NCBI GenBank assembly: GCA_020882975.1
Contig: JAHRFD010000004.1
Span: 62,001-126,000, forward strand
DNA length: 64,000 nucleotides
Origin: Microcoleus sp. EPA2
Lineage (GTDB): Bacteria; Cyanobacteriota; Cyanobacteriia; Cyanobacteriales; Microcoleaceae
Reading direction: 5' to 3'
How positions within the stretch are numbered: position 1 is the first letter of the stretch; each line of letters opens with the position of its first letter. Made by a program: the position numbers and the translations under genes. The notes beneath the pieces were generated by a model that was not told the DNA's origin, did not search any database, and worked only from the letters and a program-made list of their open reading frames with translations. This document shows, one piece after another, positions 8,189 to 17,455 of this stretch.

Positions 8189-10183
8189 ATGGCTAAAAAT
8201 AATCGTAAAATTCGTTGCCGGATTAATTACAAACATACTTTATTAGAATTATCTGTTAATAGGAAAGATCCCTGTGAAGTAATTCGAGAACTTATTTCAA
8301 ACTCCTATGATGCTAAAGCATCGGCTATTGAAATCTATCCTTTACTTCAATATGACGGGTTTATATTTATTGATAATGGGATTGGTATAAGCTCGGAAAA
8401 AAAAGTTAATGGAGTAACTCCAATAGATGCTTTCTTCTCAATAGGTCTTTCAACTAAAACTCCTGGAAAATCTATAGGTTACAAATGCCAAGGCTCAAAA
8501 CTTTGCTTTGCTTCAGCAAAATTTGCACTCATTACCCGATGTAAAGAGGATAATGAATCTTGCTGGAGTTCCGTAATTATAGATAATCCGAGAGATACTT
8601 TAGATTCTGAACAAGACAACATTGATATTCAAGAAGATATGGAACCGTGGTTAACTTTAAAGAGCCTACTACCGCAACCTGATGCTCGAACAGTAGGTAT
8701 TCTAGATAATTTAGACCAAAAATATTTCCAATCACATCTTGCAACTGGCTCCCTAATACTTGTGAAAAATTTAGAAATTGATAATTTTTCCAGCTATTAC
8801 GGTACCGACAAAAAGTATCCCTATATCAAAAGTTATATCAAATTTTATACCCGACATGGAGATGTCAGAATCCTAGATCACGAAAGAACAGGGTTTAGGG
8901 CAATAGACGCTAAAACTTTTAAAACTTCATCTTCTACCTATAACGATAAATGCCAGCTTTTTCTTTGGAACTGCAGGGAAAGTCAATTAGAAGAGATTAA
9001 TTCGGGATATCCATATATTGATAAAATTGATAAACAAGACTTTATTATTCCAGGCTTGGAAGAATATTCAAGGAAATCGCCAACAGAGATAAAGAGACTT
9101 AATTCAGGTAGATTTTATTATCGTAGCGCCCAGCCGTTTAAATTTGACGGCATTACCTACTGTTTAGTATTGGCTATTGATGGAAACAGAAGAGCTTTAG
9201 AATATTATGAAGAGTTAGATCGCCAAGGAAAAAAGAAGTCAGGTATTGGGTTTAGTTCACAAAGAGGAACCTTTATTTGTTCGGAAGGCCTAAAAATATG
9301 TTCTTATAATGAAATATTTAATCATAGTTTATTACAAGATTATATGGTTTTAAGTGATGGTAAAGCTATGACACATTATGTGTTGATGATTAACGGTACC
9401 TTTCAGCTAGTAACGGACAGAAATTCTTTAAGCGGAACGTCAATTAAAACTCTAAGGAATGAACATTTTTTAGAACATATTAAGAGCTTTTTAGATCGAG
9501 CTTGGAATGACAGCAAAGTTTTTAGAGAGTTGATACAGAGAATCGGAAGTGAAGTTAGTGAATCAAAGACCGAAGTTCAAGTTAAGCAATTCAATAAAGT
9601 TAAAACAGAAATCATTCAAAGAGATTATTTTCATATTTTAGATCATGAAGTTTTAAAAGACAAAAAGTTCTTTGTTCCTAGTGTCGGAGAAGAACATGGA
9701 GTAGGTGCATTATATACATTGTTAGCTCATCTGATTCCTGCCAATTCTTGCTATTCTAAGTTTTGGTTAAGACCTTTAAATTTTTGCGGTCAAGGAATTG
9801 ATAGTTTAGCCGCTGAATTTAATGATGATACATTAAAAAAAGAACTTAAAGGCTTGGAATATAAATATACATTTTCAAGCGATGAGCTATTTAACCATCC
9901 ATTGGTAGTCACCGATCAGATTGTATGTTGGAAACTCGATGAATCTGTGCAAGATGGTAATCCTGTGGATGATGGAGATTATGTTGGAGAAATTTCCTTT
10001 ACTAATGATTTAAAAGGTATTGGCTGTGAAATTATTAATATACAAAACAGATATGGTTCATGTCATAATTCTAATATTCAAGTCGTTTGCTTAAAAGACT
10101 TAATACATAAAACTTTCCACTGTCACTGGAAAAAAGGTTTGAGTAGTTTAGTTTCACAATCATCAAAAAAACGAACCCGATAG
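8189..10183 (+). CDS. stand-alone GHKL (Hsp90/MORC-like) ATPase
   Basis: A 664-residue protein. Residues 1-130 carry the GHKL ATP-binding motifs: N-box ELISNSYDA (34-42), G1 box DNGIG (62-66) and a glycine loop GYKCQGSK (97-104). No histidine-kinase, MutL or gyrase partner domain follows; the remaining ~500 residues are unfamiliar, ending in a basic tail SSKKRTR. Stand-alone ATPases of this kind include bacterial MORC-like proteins, some of which are associated with restriction-modification loci. The gene is clearly more AT-rich than its neighbours (many AAT, TTT, ATT codons), which suggests horizontal transfer. It is divergent from the unknown pair at 6873-8010. A role in phage defence or DNA manipulation is inference only. 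Confidence 0.75.
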   Translation: MAKNNRKIRCRINYKHTLLELSVNRKDPCEVIRELISNSYDAKASAIEIYPLLQYDGFIFIDNGIGISSEKKVNGVTPIDAFFSIGLSTKTPGKSIGYKCQGSKLCFASAKFALITRCKEDNESCWSSVIIDNPRDTLDSEQDNIDIQEDMEPWLTLKSLLPQPDARTVGILDNLDQKYFQSHLATGSLILVKNLEIDNFSSYYGTDKKYPYIKSYIKFYTRHGDVRILDHERTGFRAIDAKTFKTSSSTYNDKCQLFLWNCRESQLEEINSGYPYIDKIDKQDFIIPGLEEYSRKSPTEIKRLNSGRFYYRSAQPFKFDGITYCLVLAIDGNRRALEYYEELDRQGKKKSGIGFSSQRGTFICSEGLKICSYNEIFNHSLLQDYMVLSDGKAMTHYVLMINGTFQLVTDRNSLSGTSIKTLRNEHFLEHIKSFLDRAWNDSKVFRELIQRIGSEVSESKTEVQVKQFNKVKTEIIQRDYFHILDHEVLKDKKFFVPSVGEEHGVGALYTLLAHLIPANSCYSKFWLRPLNFCGQGIDSLAAEFNDDTLKKELKGLEYKYTFSSDELFNHPLVVTDQIVCWKLDESVQDGNPVDDGDYVGEISFTNDLKGIGCEIINIQNRYGSCHNSNIQVVCLKDLIHKTFHCHWKKGLSSLVSQSSKKRTR

Positions 10184-10348
10184 TTAAAAACTATAAACAT
10201 AGATAGGCTGGATTTCGTTATCCATTAGAGTTGCTTAGCCGGTAAAAATTGCCGTTTGTCAGTCCCCATTATTGGGCGGGGTTTGTATCGCAGGGTTTGG
10301 CGTAGTAGAAAGAGTAGGATTCACATTCATCGACGCATCAAAACCACA

Positions 10349-10412
10349 GAAACCGGGTTTTTCACTTAGTTAAAGGCTGGGATGCCGTATTTTCTCAAAA
10401 AAACCCGGTTTC
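10349..10412. repeat. paired inverted repeat GAAACCGGGTTTTT with variable loop
   Basis: Arms GAAACCGGGTTTTT (10349-10362) and AAAAACCCGGTTTC (10399-10412) are perfectly complementary and enclose a 36-nt loop unlike that of the copies near 26.6 kb. It lies in the 254-bp gap between the GHKL ATPase gene and the convergent small gene at 10438. It belongs to the same family as the array at 26556-26905. Confidence 0.7.
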
Positions 10413-10437
10413 TAATCACCCGTGTTCTAGTCATAAT

Positions 10438-10881
10438 TTAAAAATGTTCCAGCAGAGATTTCTCTTGGGCGTAAATCTTTCGCAGCGACTCAAGATCGAT
10501 CGCACTTAACATCAATTTAATCACCCCAACCAACTCTCCCCACTCCAACAATTCAGCAACAGAAACAGCTTTCTGAAATTTCTCCCCATAGAAATCCACC
10601 CAAAAATCCGGCGCGTATCTCTGCTTCACACTCGCCATCCTCCGCTTCCAATAACCAAAATCTAAACCCGCCGGCGATTCCACTCCCAAAACAGGCGGAA
10701 AGTCGGCATAACTCACAAACCGACTCATCCCTTGGGCGTGCACGTAGAGGATGTGCGCCCAGCACTCGAAGCGATATATCTGTTCTACCTTGATTTTCAG
10801 CAGCCGCGCGATCGCCTCTTTTGTGACAAACCGGCTCAATCTGTTTCTGGGGGTTGATTTTCGCGAAAATTTTGTTAACAT
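10438..10881 (-). CDS. small basic protein of unknown function behind tandem 34-bp repeats
   Basis: A 147-residue protein starting MLTKFSRKSTPRNRLSRF. The frame stays open upstream to 10965, but that part only translates the 34-bp repeats, so ATG at 10881 is preferred. Residues ~15-35 (RFVTKEAIARLLKIKVEQIY) look helix-turn-helix-like, followed by an aromatic segment (FECWAHILYVHAQG). No known family is recognised; I believe related short proteins occur in other cyanobacteria. The direct repeats begin 2 nt upstream of the start codon, so transcription or translation is probably controlled through them, possibly by the protein itself. Confidence 0.5.
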   Translation of the reverse strand: MLTKFSRKSTPRNRLSRFVTKEAIARLLKIKVEQIYRFECWAHILYVHAQGMSRFVSYADFPPVLGVESPAGLDFGYWKRRMASVKQRYAPDFWVDFYGEKFQKAVSVAELLEWGELVGVIKLMLSAIDLESLRKIYAQEKSLLEHF

Positions 10882-10883
10882 AG

Positions 10884-11013
10884 TTCGTACATCCCAATTG
10901 ATGAAAATTTCAGATAGTTGGTACATCCCAATTAGCGGGAATTTCAGATGGTTGGTACATCCCACTTGATGGGAATTTCAGATGGTTAATAAATCCCCAT
11001 TGATGGGGTTTGA
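10884..11013. promoter_or_regulatory. four 34-bp iterons with internal dyad symmetry
   Basis: Direct repeats start at 10884, 10918, 10952 and 10986, exactly 34 bp apart. Units 2 and 3 begin TTGGTACATCCCA and end GGGAATTTCAGATGG; unit 1 is close and unit 4 is degenerate. Each unit holds a small inverted repeat (TCCCA...TGGGA in unit 3), so the transcribed strand could form a row of hairpins. They sit immediately upstream of the minus-strand gene at 10438-10881. They look like an operator or leader array. Confidence 0.65.
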
Positions 11014-11075
11014 ACTTTGATAGGCGATCGTCTTTAAGTTTTGCCGACGTTGGGGCGATCGCTTTTTACGATAAA

Positions 11076-11101
11076 ACCATCATATGATGGTGTACCATCA
11101 T
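11076..11101 (+). promoter_or_regulatory. palindromic operator-like site before XRE copy 1
   Basis: ACCATCAT-ATGATGGT-GT-ACCATCAT: a perfect 16-bp palindrome followed by a third half-site. It ends 9 nt before the ATG at 11111, so it overlaps the expected ribosome-binding region. A matching palindrome precedes copy 4 (11883-11900). Autoregulation by the encoded helix-turn-helix proteins is the likely reading. Confidence 0.6.
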
Positions 11102-11110
11102 TTGTCAAGT

Positions 11111-11323
11111 ATGGGTTTAGTCAGGTTAAAAGTCAGAGAACTAGCTAGCGAGAAAGGCTGGACGCTGAAAGAAGTTTCAGAGCGATCGGGAGTAATTTAC
11201 AGCACCGTCAGACACTACGCCCGCTGTCCGGGAGTGTCCACCATTGACTTTATTTCTATACACAAATTGGCTCGCACTTTTGATGTAATGATTGAAGACT
11301 TGGTGGAAATTGTGCAGGAGTGA
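11111..11323 (+). CDS. XRE-type helix-turn-helix regulator, tandem copy 1
   Basis: A 70-residue Cro/CI (XRE) protein. The helix-turn-helix lies in the first half (EKGWTLKEVSERSGVIYSTV), followed by the dimerisation-like tail KLARTFDVMIEDLVEIVQE. The start at 11111 (MGLVRLKV) is chosen because all four tandem copies then have an identical 213-nt length; an ATG at 11084 lies inside the palindromic operator and is unlikely to be used. It is nearly identical to copy 4 and shares the same upstream palindrome. Its stop is followed by GAGCGATCGCTTTTTACGAT, a sequence repeated between the copies. Confidence 0.82.
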   Translation: MGLVRLKVRELASEKGWTLKEVSERSGVIYSTVRHYARCPGVSTIDFISIHKLARTFDVMIEDLVEIVQE

Positions 11324-11375
11324 GCGATCGCTTTTTACGATTAAATTATAATATACTAAATCTAGTAGTGTGTCA

Positions 11376-11588
11376 ATGGGTCTAATAAGATTGCGGGTTA
11401 AAGAATTTGCTGGCGAGAAAGGCTGGACGATCAAAGAGGTTTCCGAGCGATCGGGCGTAGTCTACAGTACGCTCAGAACCTATGCCCGATCGCCCGGATT
11501 AGCAACAGTTGACGTCACAGCCTTGGACAAGTTGGCGAGGAATTTTGACGTGATGGTCGAAGATTTGTATGAGATTGTGCAGGAATAG
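11376..11588 (+). CDS. XRE-type helix-turn-helix regulator, tandem copy 2
   Basis: A 70-residue paralogue of copy 1, beginning MGLIRLRVKEFAGEKGW and with recognition region SERSGVVYSTLRTYAR. Its start lies exactly 265 nt after that of copy 1. The leader differs from copies 1 and 4: instead of the ACCATCAT palindrome it has ACTAAATCTAGTAGTG, which contains a short ACTA/TAGT dyad. The different leader and recognition helix suggest a different operator, so the four proteins may form a small regulatory circuit; this is inference. Confidence 0.8.
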   Translation: MGLIRLRVKEFAGEKGWTIKEVSERSGVVYSTLRTYARSPGLATVDVTALDKLARNFDVMVEDLYEIVQE

Positions 11589-11640
11589 TCGATCGCTGTT
11601 TACGATAAAATTATTCAAAACTAAATCTAGTGGTCTGGCA

Positions 11641-11853
11641 ATGGGTCTAATAAAATTGCGGGTTAAAGAATTTGCTGGTGAGAAAGGCTGGACGATCAAA
11701 GAGGTTTCAGAGCGATCGGGAGTCAACTACAGCACCCTCAGCACCTATTCACGTTCTGCGGGAATGGCGATGGTTGATTTTACTTGTCTGCTGAAGCTGG
11801 CACGTACTTTTGACGTGATGGTCGAAGATTTGGTTGAGGTAGTCAAAGAATAG
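11641..11853 (+). CDS. XRE-type helix-turn-helix regulator, tandem copy 3
   Basis: A 70-residue paralogue beginning MGLIKLRVKEFAGEKGW, with recognition region SERSGVNYSTLSTYSR. Its start lies 265 nt after copy 2, and its leader (AAACTAAATCTAGTGG) resembles that of copy 2. The frame extends further upstream to 11569, but that segment overlaps the end of copy 2 and is not conserved, so ATG 11641 is preferred. The tail EDLVEVVKE differs slightly from the other copies. Confidence 0.8.
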   Translation: MGLIKLRVKEFAGEKGWTIKEVSERSGVNYSTLSTYSRSAGMAMVDFTCLLKLARTFDVMVEDLVEVVKE

Positions 11854-11882
11854 GCGATCGCCTTTTGGGATAAAAATATCTC

Positions 11883-11900
11883 ATGATGGTACACCATCAT
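11883..11900 (+). promoter_or_regulatory. palindromic operator-like site before XRE copy 4
   Basis: ATGATGGT-AC-ACCATCAT, with the same arms as upstream of copy 1 and the centre changed from GT to AC. It ends 9 nt before the ATG at 11910. Confidence 0.6.
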
Positions 11901-11909
11901 TTGTCAAGT

Positions 11910-12122
11910 ATGGGTTTAGTTAGACTAAAAGTCAGAGAATTCGCTGCTGAGAAAGGTTGGACGCTAAAAGAGGTTTCAGAGCGATCGGGAGTAATTTACA
12001 GCACCGTCAGACACTACGCCCGCTGTCCGGGAGTGTCAACTATTGATTTCATTTCCATACACAAATTGGCTCGCACCTTTGATGTCACGATCGAAGATTT
12101 GGTGGAAATTGTGCAGGAGTGA
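11910..12122 (+). CDS. XRE-type helix-turn-helix regulator, tandem copy 4
   Basis: A 70-residue protein almost identical to copy 1 (same VIYSTVRHYARCPGVSTID core, with RELAS changed to REFAA and VMIED to VTIED). It starts 269 nt after copy 3. The near identity of copies 1 and 4, including the leader palindrome, against the more distant copies 2 and 3 suggests either a recent block duplication or gene conversion. It is convergent with the unknown gene at 12159. Confidence 0.82.
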   Translation: MGLVRLKVREFAAEKGWTLKEVSERSGVIYSTVRHYARCPGVSTIDFISIHKLARTFDVTIEDLVEIVQE

Positions 12123-12158
12123 GCGATCGCTTTTTACAGACTAATTATCCAGTCAATA

Positions 12159-12527
12159 TTACTCGACAGTTGCCAGAATTCGATCGACAGACTCGCTTTG
12201 TTGCAACGCTTCCCAATCAGATGTAACAGGTTGGTAAGAACAGTAACACACTACAATTCGCTCTTCATTATCCAAAGCAGAAAACTGCTGAACGCGAGTA
12301 ATAACCCAATCTCCATCTTTTCCGTGAGTTACTCCATTACCGGGGTCAGATAGATTCTCATAATCGCGCGTTTTGTCCCCTACTTGGGGAATTTCTGGAT
12401 TTTTTTCCCAAGTCCAATTCTCCCAAAGTATATTAGTTAGACCGCCCCTCGGCATGAGTTGACGTTCTTCCCAGCCGGGAGCACTCATGCTTTCAGTTTT
12501 GTAGACAATCCAGATTTTTTTAGTCAT
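12159..12527 (-). CDS. hypothetical protein
   Basis: A 122-residue protein beginning MTKKIWIVYKTESMSAPGWE. It is rich in Trp and charged residues, with no signal peptide or membrane helix and no family I recognise. The middle (NGVTHGKDGDWVITRVQQFS) and the end (YCSYQPVTSDWEALQQSE) have an alternating pattern suggesting a small beta-rich fold. It is convergent with the XRE cluster (37-bp gap). Its role is unknown; small genes of this type are common in cyanobacterial accessory regions. Confidence 0.55.
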   Translation of the reverse strand: MTKKIWIVYKTESMSAPGWEERQLMPRGGLTNILWENWTWEKNPEIPQVGDKTRDYENLSDPGNGVTHGKDGDWVITRVQQFSALDNEERIVVCYCSYQPVTSDWEALQQSESVDRILATVE

Positions 12528-12635
12528 TTTTTTAAAGACGATCGCACAATCGGGTTCAATACTTCGACTATATCAGAGATGAAAGCTGGTGCATCCGTTA
12601 AAATAGAGAAGTAATTTTGCGATCGATAAGTCTGA

Positions 12636-12872
12636 ATGCCTACGTTACTCCGAGTCGGCCCATACCGTTTCTTCTGCTATGCGGGCGATCGGGATTAACC
12701 ACCACAGGTTGACGTTGAGCGCGATCGAGAAGAAGCTAAGTTTTGGCTTAGTCCGGTTCGCCTTCAAAATAACAAGGGCTTCAGCCGTACAGAAATCAAT
12801 GGTATTCAGAAACTTGTTGAAGAAAATCAAGAGCAGTTGCTAGCAGGTTGGAATGACTTCTTTAATGGTTGA
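12636..12872 (+). pseudogene. DUF4160 gene broken by an in-frame stop
   Basis: The frame starts MPTLLRVGPYRFFCYAGDRD, meets TAA at 12696-12698, and continues without a frameshift as PPQVDVERDREEAKFWLSPV to a stop at 12872. DUF4160 proteins normally read ...EPPH(V/I)HV.RD... at this place, so the TAA probably arose from a Glu codon (GAA or GAG). A second departure is Gln-Val-Asp where His-Val-His is usual. The gene overlaps the following DUF2442 gene, the usual partner arrangement. Unless the stop is read through, no full-length protein is made. Confidence 0.8.
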
Positions 12873-13161
12873 ATTGTTAGAAATCCCAAAAGCGCAACAG
12901 GTAGTTCTTACAGATGATGCGCTGACAGTCGATCTATCCGATGGTCGTACTATTTCTGTTCCTTTAGCTTGGTATCCTCGGCTATTGCATGGTACACCGA
13001 TCGAGCGCAATAATTGGCGATTTATTGGTGAAAATCAGGGAATCCACTGGCCTGATATTGACGAAGATATTAGCGTCAAAAATATCATTCTCGGTAAACC
13101 ATCTGGAGAAAGTCAGAAATCATTTCAGCGGTGGTTAGAAGAACGTGGGAACACAGTCTAA
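12853..13161 (+). CDS. DUF2442 family protein
   Basis: A 102-residue protein with the DUF2442 signature: VVLTDDALTVDLSDGRTISV, PLAWYPRLLHGTP, then GIHWPDIDEDISV. DUF2442 and DUF4160 genes often occur as an adjacent pair in bacteria and have been suggested to be a toxin-antitoxin-like module; that function is not proven. ATG at 12853 overlaps the end of the DUF4160 frame; ATG at 12865 (MVELLEIPKA) matches relatives equally well. With the partner broken, this gene is an orphan. Confidence 0.85.
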   Translation: MTSLMVELLEIPKAQQVVLTDDALTVDLSDGRTISVPLAWYPRLLHGTPIERNNWRFIGENQGIHWPDIDEDISVKNIILGKPSGESQKSFQRWLEERGNTV

Positions 13162-13182
13162 TTTAAATGTCCTTCTTATTCT

Positions 13183-13231
13183 TAGTCCGCGCAGGCGGAC
13201 TTCGTGTGTGTAGCAGCGGTTTCAACCGCCG
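13183..13231. repeat. palindromic intergenic repeats
   Basis: GTCCGCGCAGGCGGACTTCG, followed by GCGGTTTCAACCGCC. The first relates to the AGTCCGCC/GGCGGACT palindrome at the end of the 6013-6112 repeat; the second is an independent short hairpin. Confidence 0.5.
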
Positions 13232-13240
13232 AATTATCTC

Positions 13241-13272
13241 AAAAAAAAAGCGCCTGAGTTCCCCCAGACGCA
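13241..13272 (-). terminator. intrinsic terminator of the atp operon
   Basis: On the minus strand, GCGTCTG and CAGGCGC pair across an 8-nt loop and are followed by nine T residues. It lies about 35 nt beyond the stop of the gamma-subunit gene, the last gene of the operon. Confidence 0.88.
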
Positions 13273-13304
13273 TAGCATAAAATCAACAAATTGTCAACCC
13301 TAAC

Positions 13305-14255
13305 CTAACCGTTCAAAGCCTCAGCACCGCCGCAAACTTCCAGGATTTCCTGAGTAATTGCCGCTTGCCGCGCCTTGTTATAAGTCAGCGTCAAACTACC
13401 AATCAAATCGCTAGCATTCTCACTAGCATTATTCATCGCCGTCATCCGCGCAGCCAACTCACTCGCAGCAGACTCTTGCAAAGCCCGCAGCAATTGGTTG
13501 TTCAAATACAATGGCAAAAGAGCATCCAAAATTTGCGCTGGATCTTGCTCGAAAATCATGTCGCGCGGTAAACTCTTCTTAGGTGCAGAAACCTTTTCGC
13601 GGGATACTTGAAACTCTCCGCCTTGGGAAGTCAAACGGAAGATTTCATCATCAGCAGTTTCCAAACCTTGGGGGTCGAGAGGTAGCAAGGTTTGAATCAC
13701 TGGACGAGAACTAATTAACGACACAAACTTGGTGTAAATTAACTCAATTCTGTCCACAGTTCCTGATAAGAATAGCGACAACAATTCGTCAGCAATCATC
13801 GCTGCTTCCGGTGCTGTTGGAATTTGTTCCAAGTTAGTGTAAGTCGCATCGATCGGCTGTTCCCGGCGCTGGAAATACTGAGTAGCTTTCCGTCCTACCA
13901 ACACAAATTTGTACTCTACGCCTTCGGCTTTCAGTTCTTTGGCACGATTTTCGGCGTATTTGATGATGTTTCCGTTGTAGCCACCGCACAAACCCCGATC
14001 GCCCGAAACGACCAAAAGCCCCACAGTCTTAACTTCCCGTTTCTTCAACAGCGGCAAATCCAAGTTTTCAAACTGCAACCGTTCCGCCAAACCGTACAAT
14101 ACTTCTGCGAGGCGATCGGCAAAAGGCCGAGTTGCAGTAACCTGTTCTTGAGCGCGGCGCACCTTTGCAGCAGCCACCAAGCGCATTGCTTCTGTAATCT
14201 TTTTAGTGTTCTTGACCGACTTAATGCGATCGCGAATAGTTTTCAGATTTGCCAT
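13305..14255 (-). CDS. atpG: F1F0 ATP synthase gamma subunit
   Basis: A 316-residue central-stalk subunit of the thylakoid ATP synthase (called atpC in cyanobacterial nomenclature). It begins [20 protein letters not shown] and ends with the conserved helix [20 protein letters not shown]. The core motif [13 protein letters not shown] is present, and the length exceeds the ~290 residues of non-photosynthetic bacteria, matching the extra central segment of cyanobacterial gamma subunits. It is the last gene of the operon and is separated from atpA by 350 bp of repeats, so it may have its own promoter or rely on read-through. Confidence 0.97.
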   Translation of the reverse strand: MANLKTIRDRIKSVKNTKKITEAMRLVAAAKVRRAQEQVTATRPFADRLAEVLYGLAERLQFENLDLPLLKKREVKTVGLLVVSGDRGLCGGYNGNIIKYAENRAKELKAEGVEYKFVLVGRKATQYFQRREQPIDATYTNLEQIPTAPEAAMIADELLSLFLSGTVDRIELIYTKFVSLISSRPVIQTLLPLDPQGLETADDEIFRLTSQGGEFQVSREKVSAPKKSLPRDMIFEQDPAQILDALLPLYLNNQLLRALQESAASELAARMTAMNNASENASDLIGSLTLTYNKARQAAITQEILEVCGGAEALNG

Positions 14256-14406
14256 AATTTTCTCCTTTTTCCTTAGCTTTTATTTCTGAGTTCTTAGTTC
14301 CCAGCCATCAGTTTTTAAATTTAGGTACGGTAGAGACATGGCATAGCCGATTTGTATCAACTGTAAGACTGAAACCTTCTGCCTCTCTCGTTTGTCTCGA
14401 AGTCTC

Positions 14407-14563
14407 GATCCCCCTCGCATCCCCCTTAAGAAGGGGGACTTTGAGTGCTTCTAGTTTCTCCTTTCTTAAAGGGGACTTTGAATGCTTCCATTCTCTCCCT
14501 GATAGTCGGGAGACTTTGAACACTCTTGTCCCCCCCTTTTAATAAGGGGGGCTTAGGGGGGAT
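14407..14563. repeat. composite GATCCCCC palindromic element inside the atp operon
   Basis: It starts GATCCCCCTCGCATCCCCC and ends CTTAGGGGGGATC. Inside are three or four degenerate sub-palindromes, each ending in (G)GGGACTTTGA or close to it. It lies in the 350-bp gap between atpA and the gamma gene, so it must be transcribed and could fold into several stems within the operon mRNA. Related copies lie at 5867-5985, 23375-23452, 27743-27787 and 28578-28695. Confidence 0.7.
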
Positions 14564-14605
14564 CGAAACTTAACTAATGACTAATGACTGATGACTAAAG
14601 ACTAA

Positions 14606-16138
<1,533 letters not shown>

Positions 16139-16244
16139 TCAGTTGTCAGTTGTCTGTCGATGTTTTAGGTAAAAAAAGCGTTTGGATTTGGTACTAAGAA
16201 TTGAGGATTGACCACTAGGTAATAAAAATTAACTTATGCCTAGT

Positions 16245-16290
16245 TCCTGTTTCCCTTCTTCCTGCTTCCTGCTTCCTGCTTCCTTCTTCT
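16245..16290. repeat. STRR heptamer array (TTCCTGC type)
   Basis: Five consecutive TTCCTGC-like heptamers in the atpA-atpH gap, ending at the stop codon of the delta gene. Confidence 0.7.
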
Positions 16291-16291
16291 C

Positions 16292-16837
16292 TCAAGAAGC
16301 CAAGCGAATTCCCAGACGGCGTAATTGTCCTCGCAGGCTGGCATCAATCACTTGAGAGCCTACTTTAATTACCACACCGCCAATTAAATCTGCGTCAATT
16401 TTGGTTTCAATCTCTACTTGCCTTGCGCCGGTCATTGACTGTACTTTTTCACTTACAGTCTGCTGTTGAGCTTCTGACAGCGGTACAGCCGAGGTAACTT
16501 CAGCCAATACAGTTTGGTTGAGTTCTCGGAGTTGGGTCAAGTATTGTTTACCAATTCCTTCTAAAAAAAGAATTCTTCCTTTGTCTACTAACAGGCTTAG
16601 AAAGCTTCGCATCAACGGGTTTATTTCTTCCCCTGTTATTTGCTGAATTACTGCTTTTTTAGCATCTGGTTTAACCAGAGGATTAGCTAAAAATTGACGC
16701 AGTTCTTCAGAACTTTCTAACATACTCAGTAAGGAACGAATATCATTGCCGAACTGTTCTGAAAGATTGTTAGATTTAGCCAATGACATCAAAGCCGATG
16801 CGTAAGGCTGTAAAACTTGTGTGTTGATTTTACTCAC
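16292..16837 (-). CDS. atpH: F1F0 ATP synthase delta subunit
   Basis: A 181-residue peripheral-stalk subunit (atpD in cyanobacterial nomenclature). It begins MSKINTQVLQPYASALMSLA and ends with the conserved GGVVIKVGSQVIDASLRGQL region that contacts subunit b. Only 3 nt separate it from the upstream b-subunit gene, so the two are translationally close. Confidence 0.95.
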   Translation of the reverse strand: MSKINTQVLQPYASALMSLAKSNNLSEQFGNDIRSLLSMLESSEELRQFLANPLVKPDAKKAVIQQITGEEINPLMRSFLSLLVDKGRILFLEGIGKQYLTQLRELNQTVLAEVTSAVPLSEAQQQTVSEKVQSMTGARQVEIETKIDADLIGGVVIKVGSQVIDASLRGQLRRLGIRLAS

Positions 16838-16840
16838 GTT

Positions 16841-17368
16841 TTAGCCTCCCAGTAAGGCAATGCTGCGATCGATTAATTGGTGTTGAGCGTTTTCGTTCAA
16901 GCTAGTTTTTAGCTGGCTTTCCACCTTTGCTAATGCCATAGATACAACCGCAGATCTGATTTGGGCGATCGCTCTTTCCCGCTCCGATTCCAACTCTTGA
17001 CCTGCTGTTGCTTTCATGCGTTCAACGTCCTGCGCCGCAGTTGCTAGAATTGCTTCTTTGGCTTTCTGGGCAGTTTCTTCAGCCGAAGTACGAATTCGTT
17101 CTGCTTCTGCTTGCGCTTGAGTCAATTTTTGCTGTTGCTCTGCGAGAGCTGCTGCGGCTTCTTTTTGGCGTTTTTCTGCTTCTAAAATCGCCTCTTCGAT
17201 GCCCGTGCGTCGCTCATTTAGGATATTTCCTAAAAAACCGCGCCCGAAATAAAACAGCACTGCAATAATAATGACCAGGTTAATCAGATTGGTTTCTAAA
17301 ATATCAAAATTGAAACCGAAACCACCTTCCCGGCTAGCTTCTGTGGCTAGCAATAAAACAGTCCCCAT
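16841..17368 (-). CDS. atpF: F1F0 ATP synthase subunit b
   Basis: About 175 residues from ATG 17368 ([20 protein letters not shown]). The frame remains open to 17446, but the extra 26 residues are not family-like, and GGAAG precedes the internal ATG. A single membrane helix follows ([20 protein letters not shown]), then a long charged coiled coil ([20 protein letters not shown]) that forms the peripheral stalk with b'. Cyanobacteria carry two different b-type subunits, and both are present here. Confidence 0.93.
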   Translation of the reverse strand: MGTVLLLATEASREGGFGFNFDILETNLINLVIIIAVLFYFGRGFLGNILNERRTGIEEAILEAEKRQKEAAAALAEQQQKLTQAQAEAERIRTSAEETAQKAKEAILATAAQDVERMKATAGQELESERERAIAQIRSAVVSMALAKVESQLKTSLNENAQHQLIDRSIALLGG

Positions 17369-17455
17369 GATAGTCTTCCATAATTGCGCGTGCAGGTTGG
17401 CTGAACCAATTTGAGATTTTAGATTTCTTCCAAAATCTAAAACCATTCAATTTTA

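Noticed and set aside
10882-10965. N-terminal extension of the small gene at 10438
   Set aside because: The added 28 residues only translate two and a half 34-bp iterons, so the internal ATG at 10881 is preferred.
10884-11013. A short CRISPR array
   Set aside because: The 34-bp repeats are directly contiguous with no unique spacers and no cas genes are near.
12645-12830. A 61-residue minus-strand frame
   Set aside because: It is antisense to the broken DUF4160 frame, which has clear family similarity.
14308-14523. A 71-residue frame between atpA and the gamma gene
   Set aside because: It translates the palindromic element (LRKEKLEALKVPLLKGDARG); no independent coding evidence.
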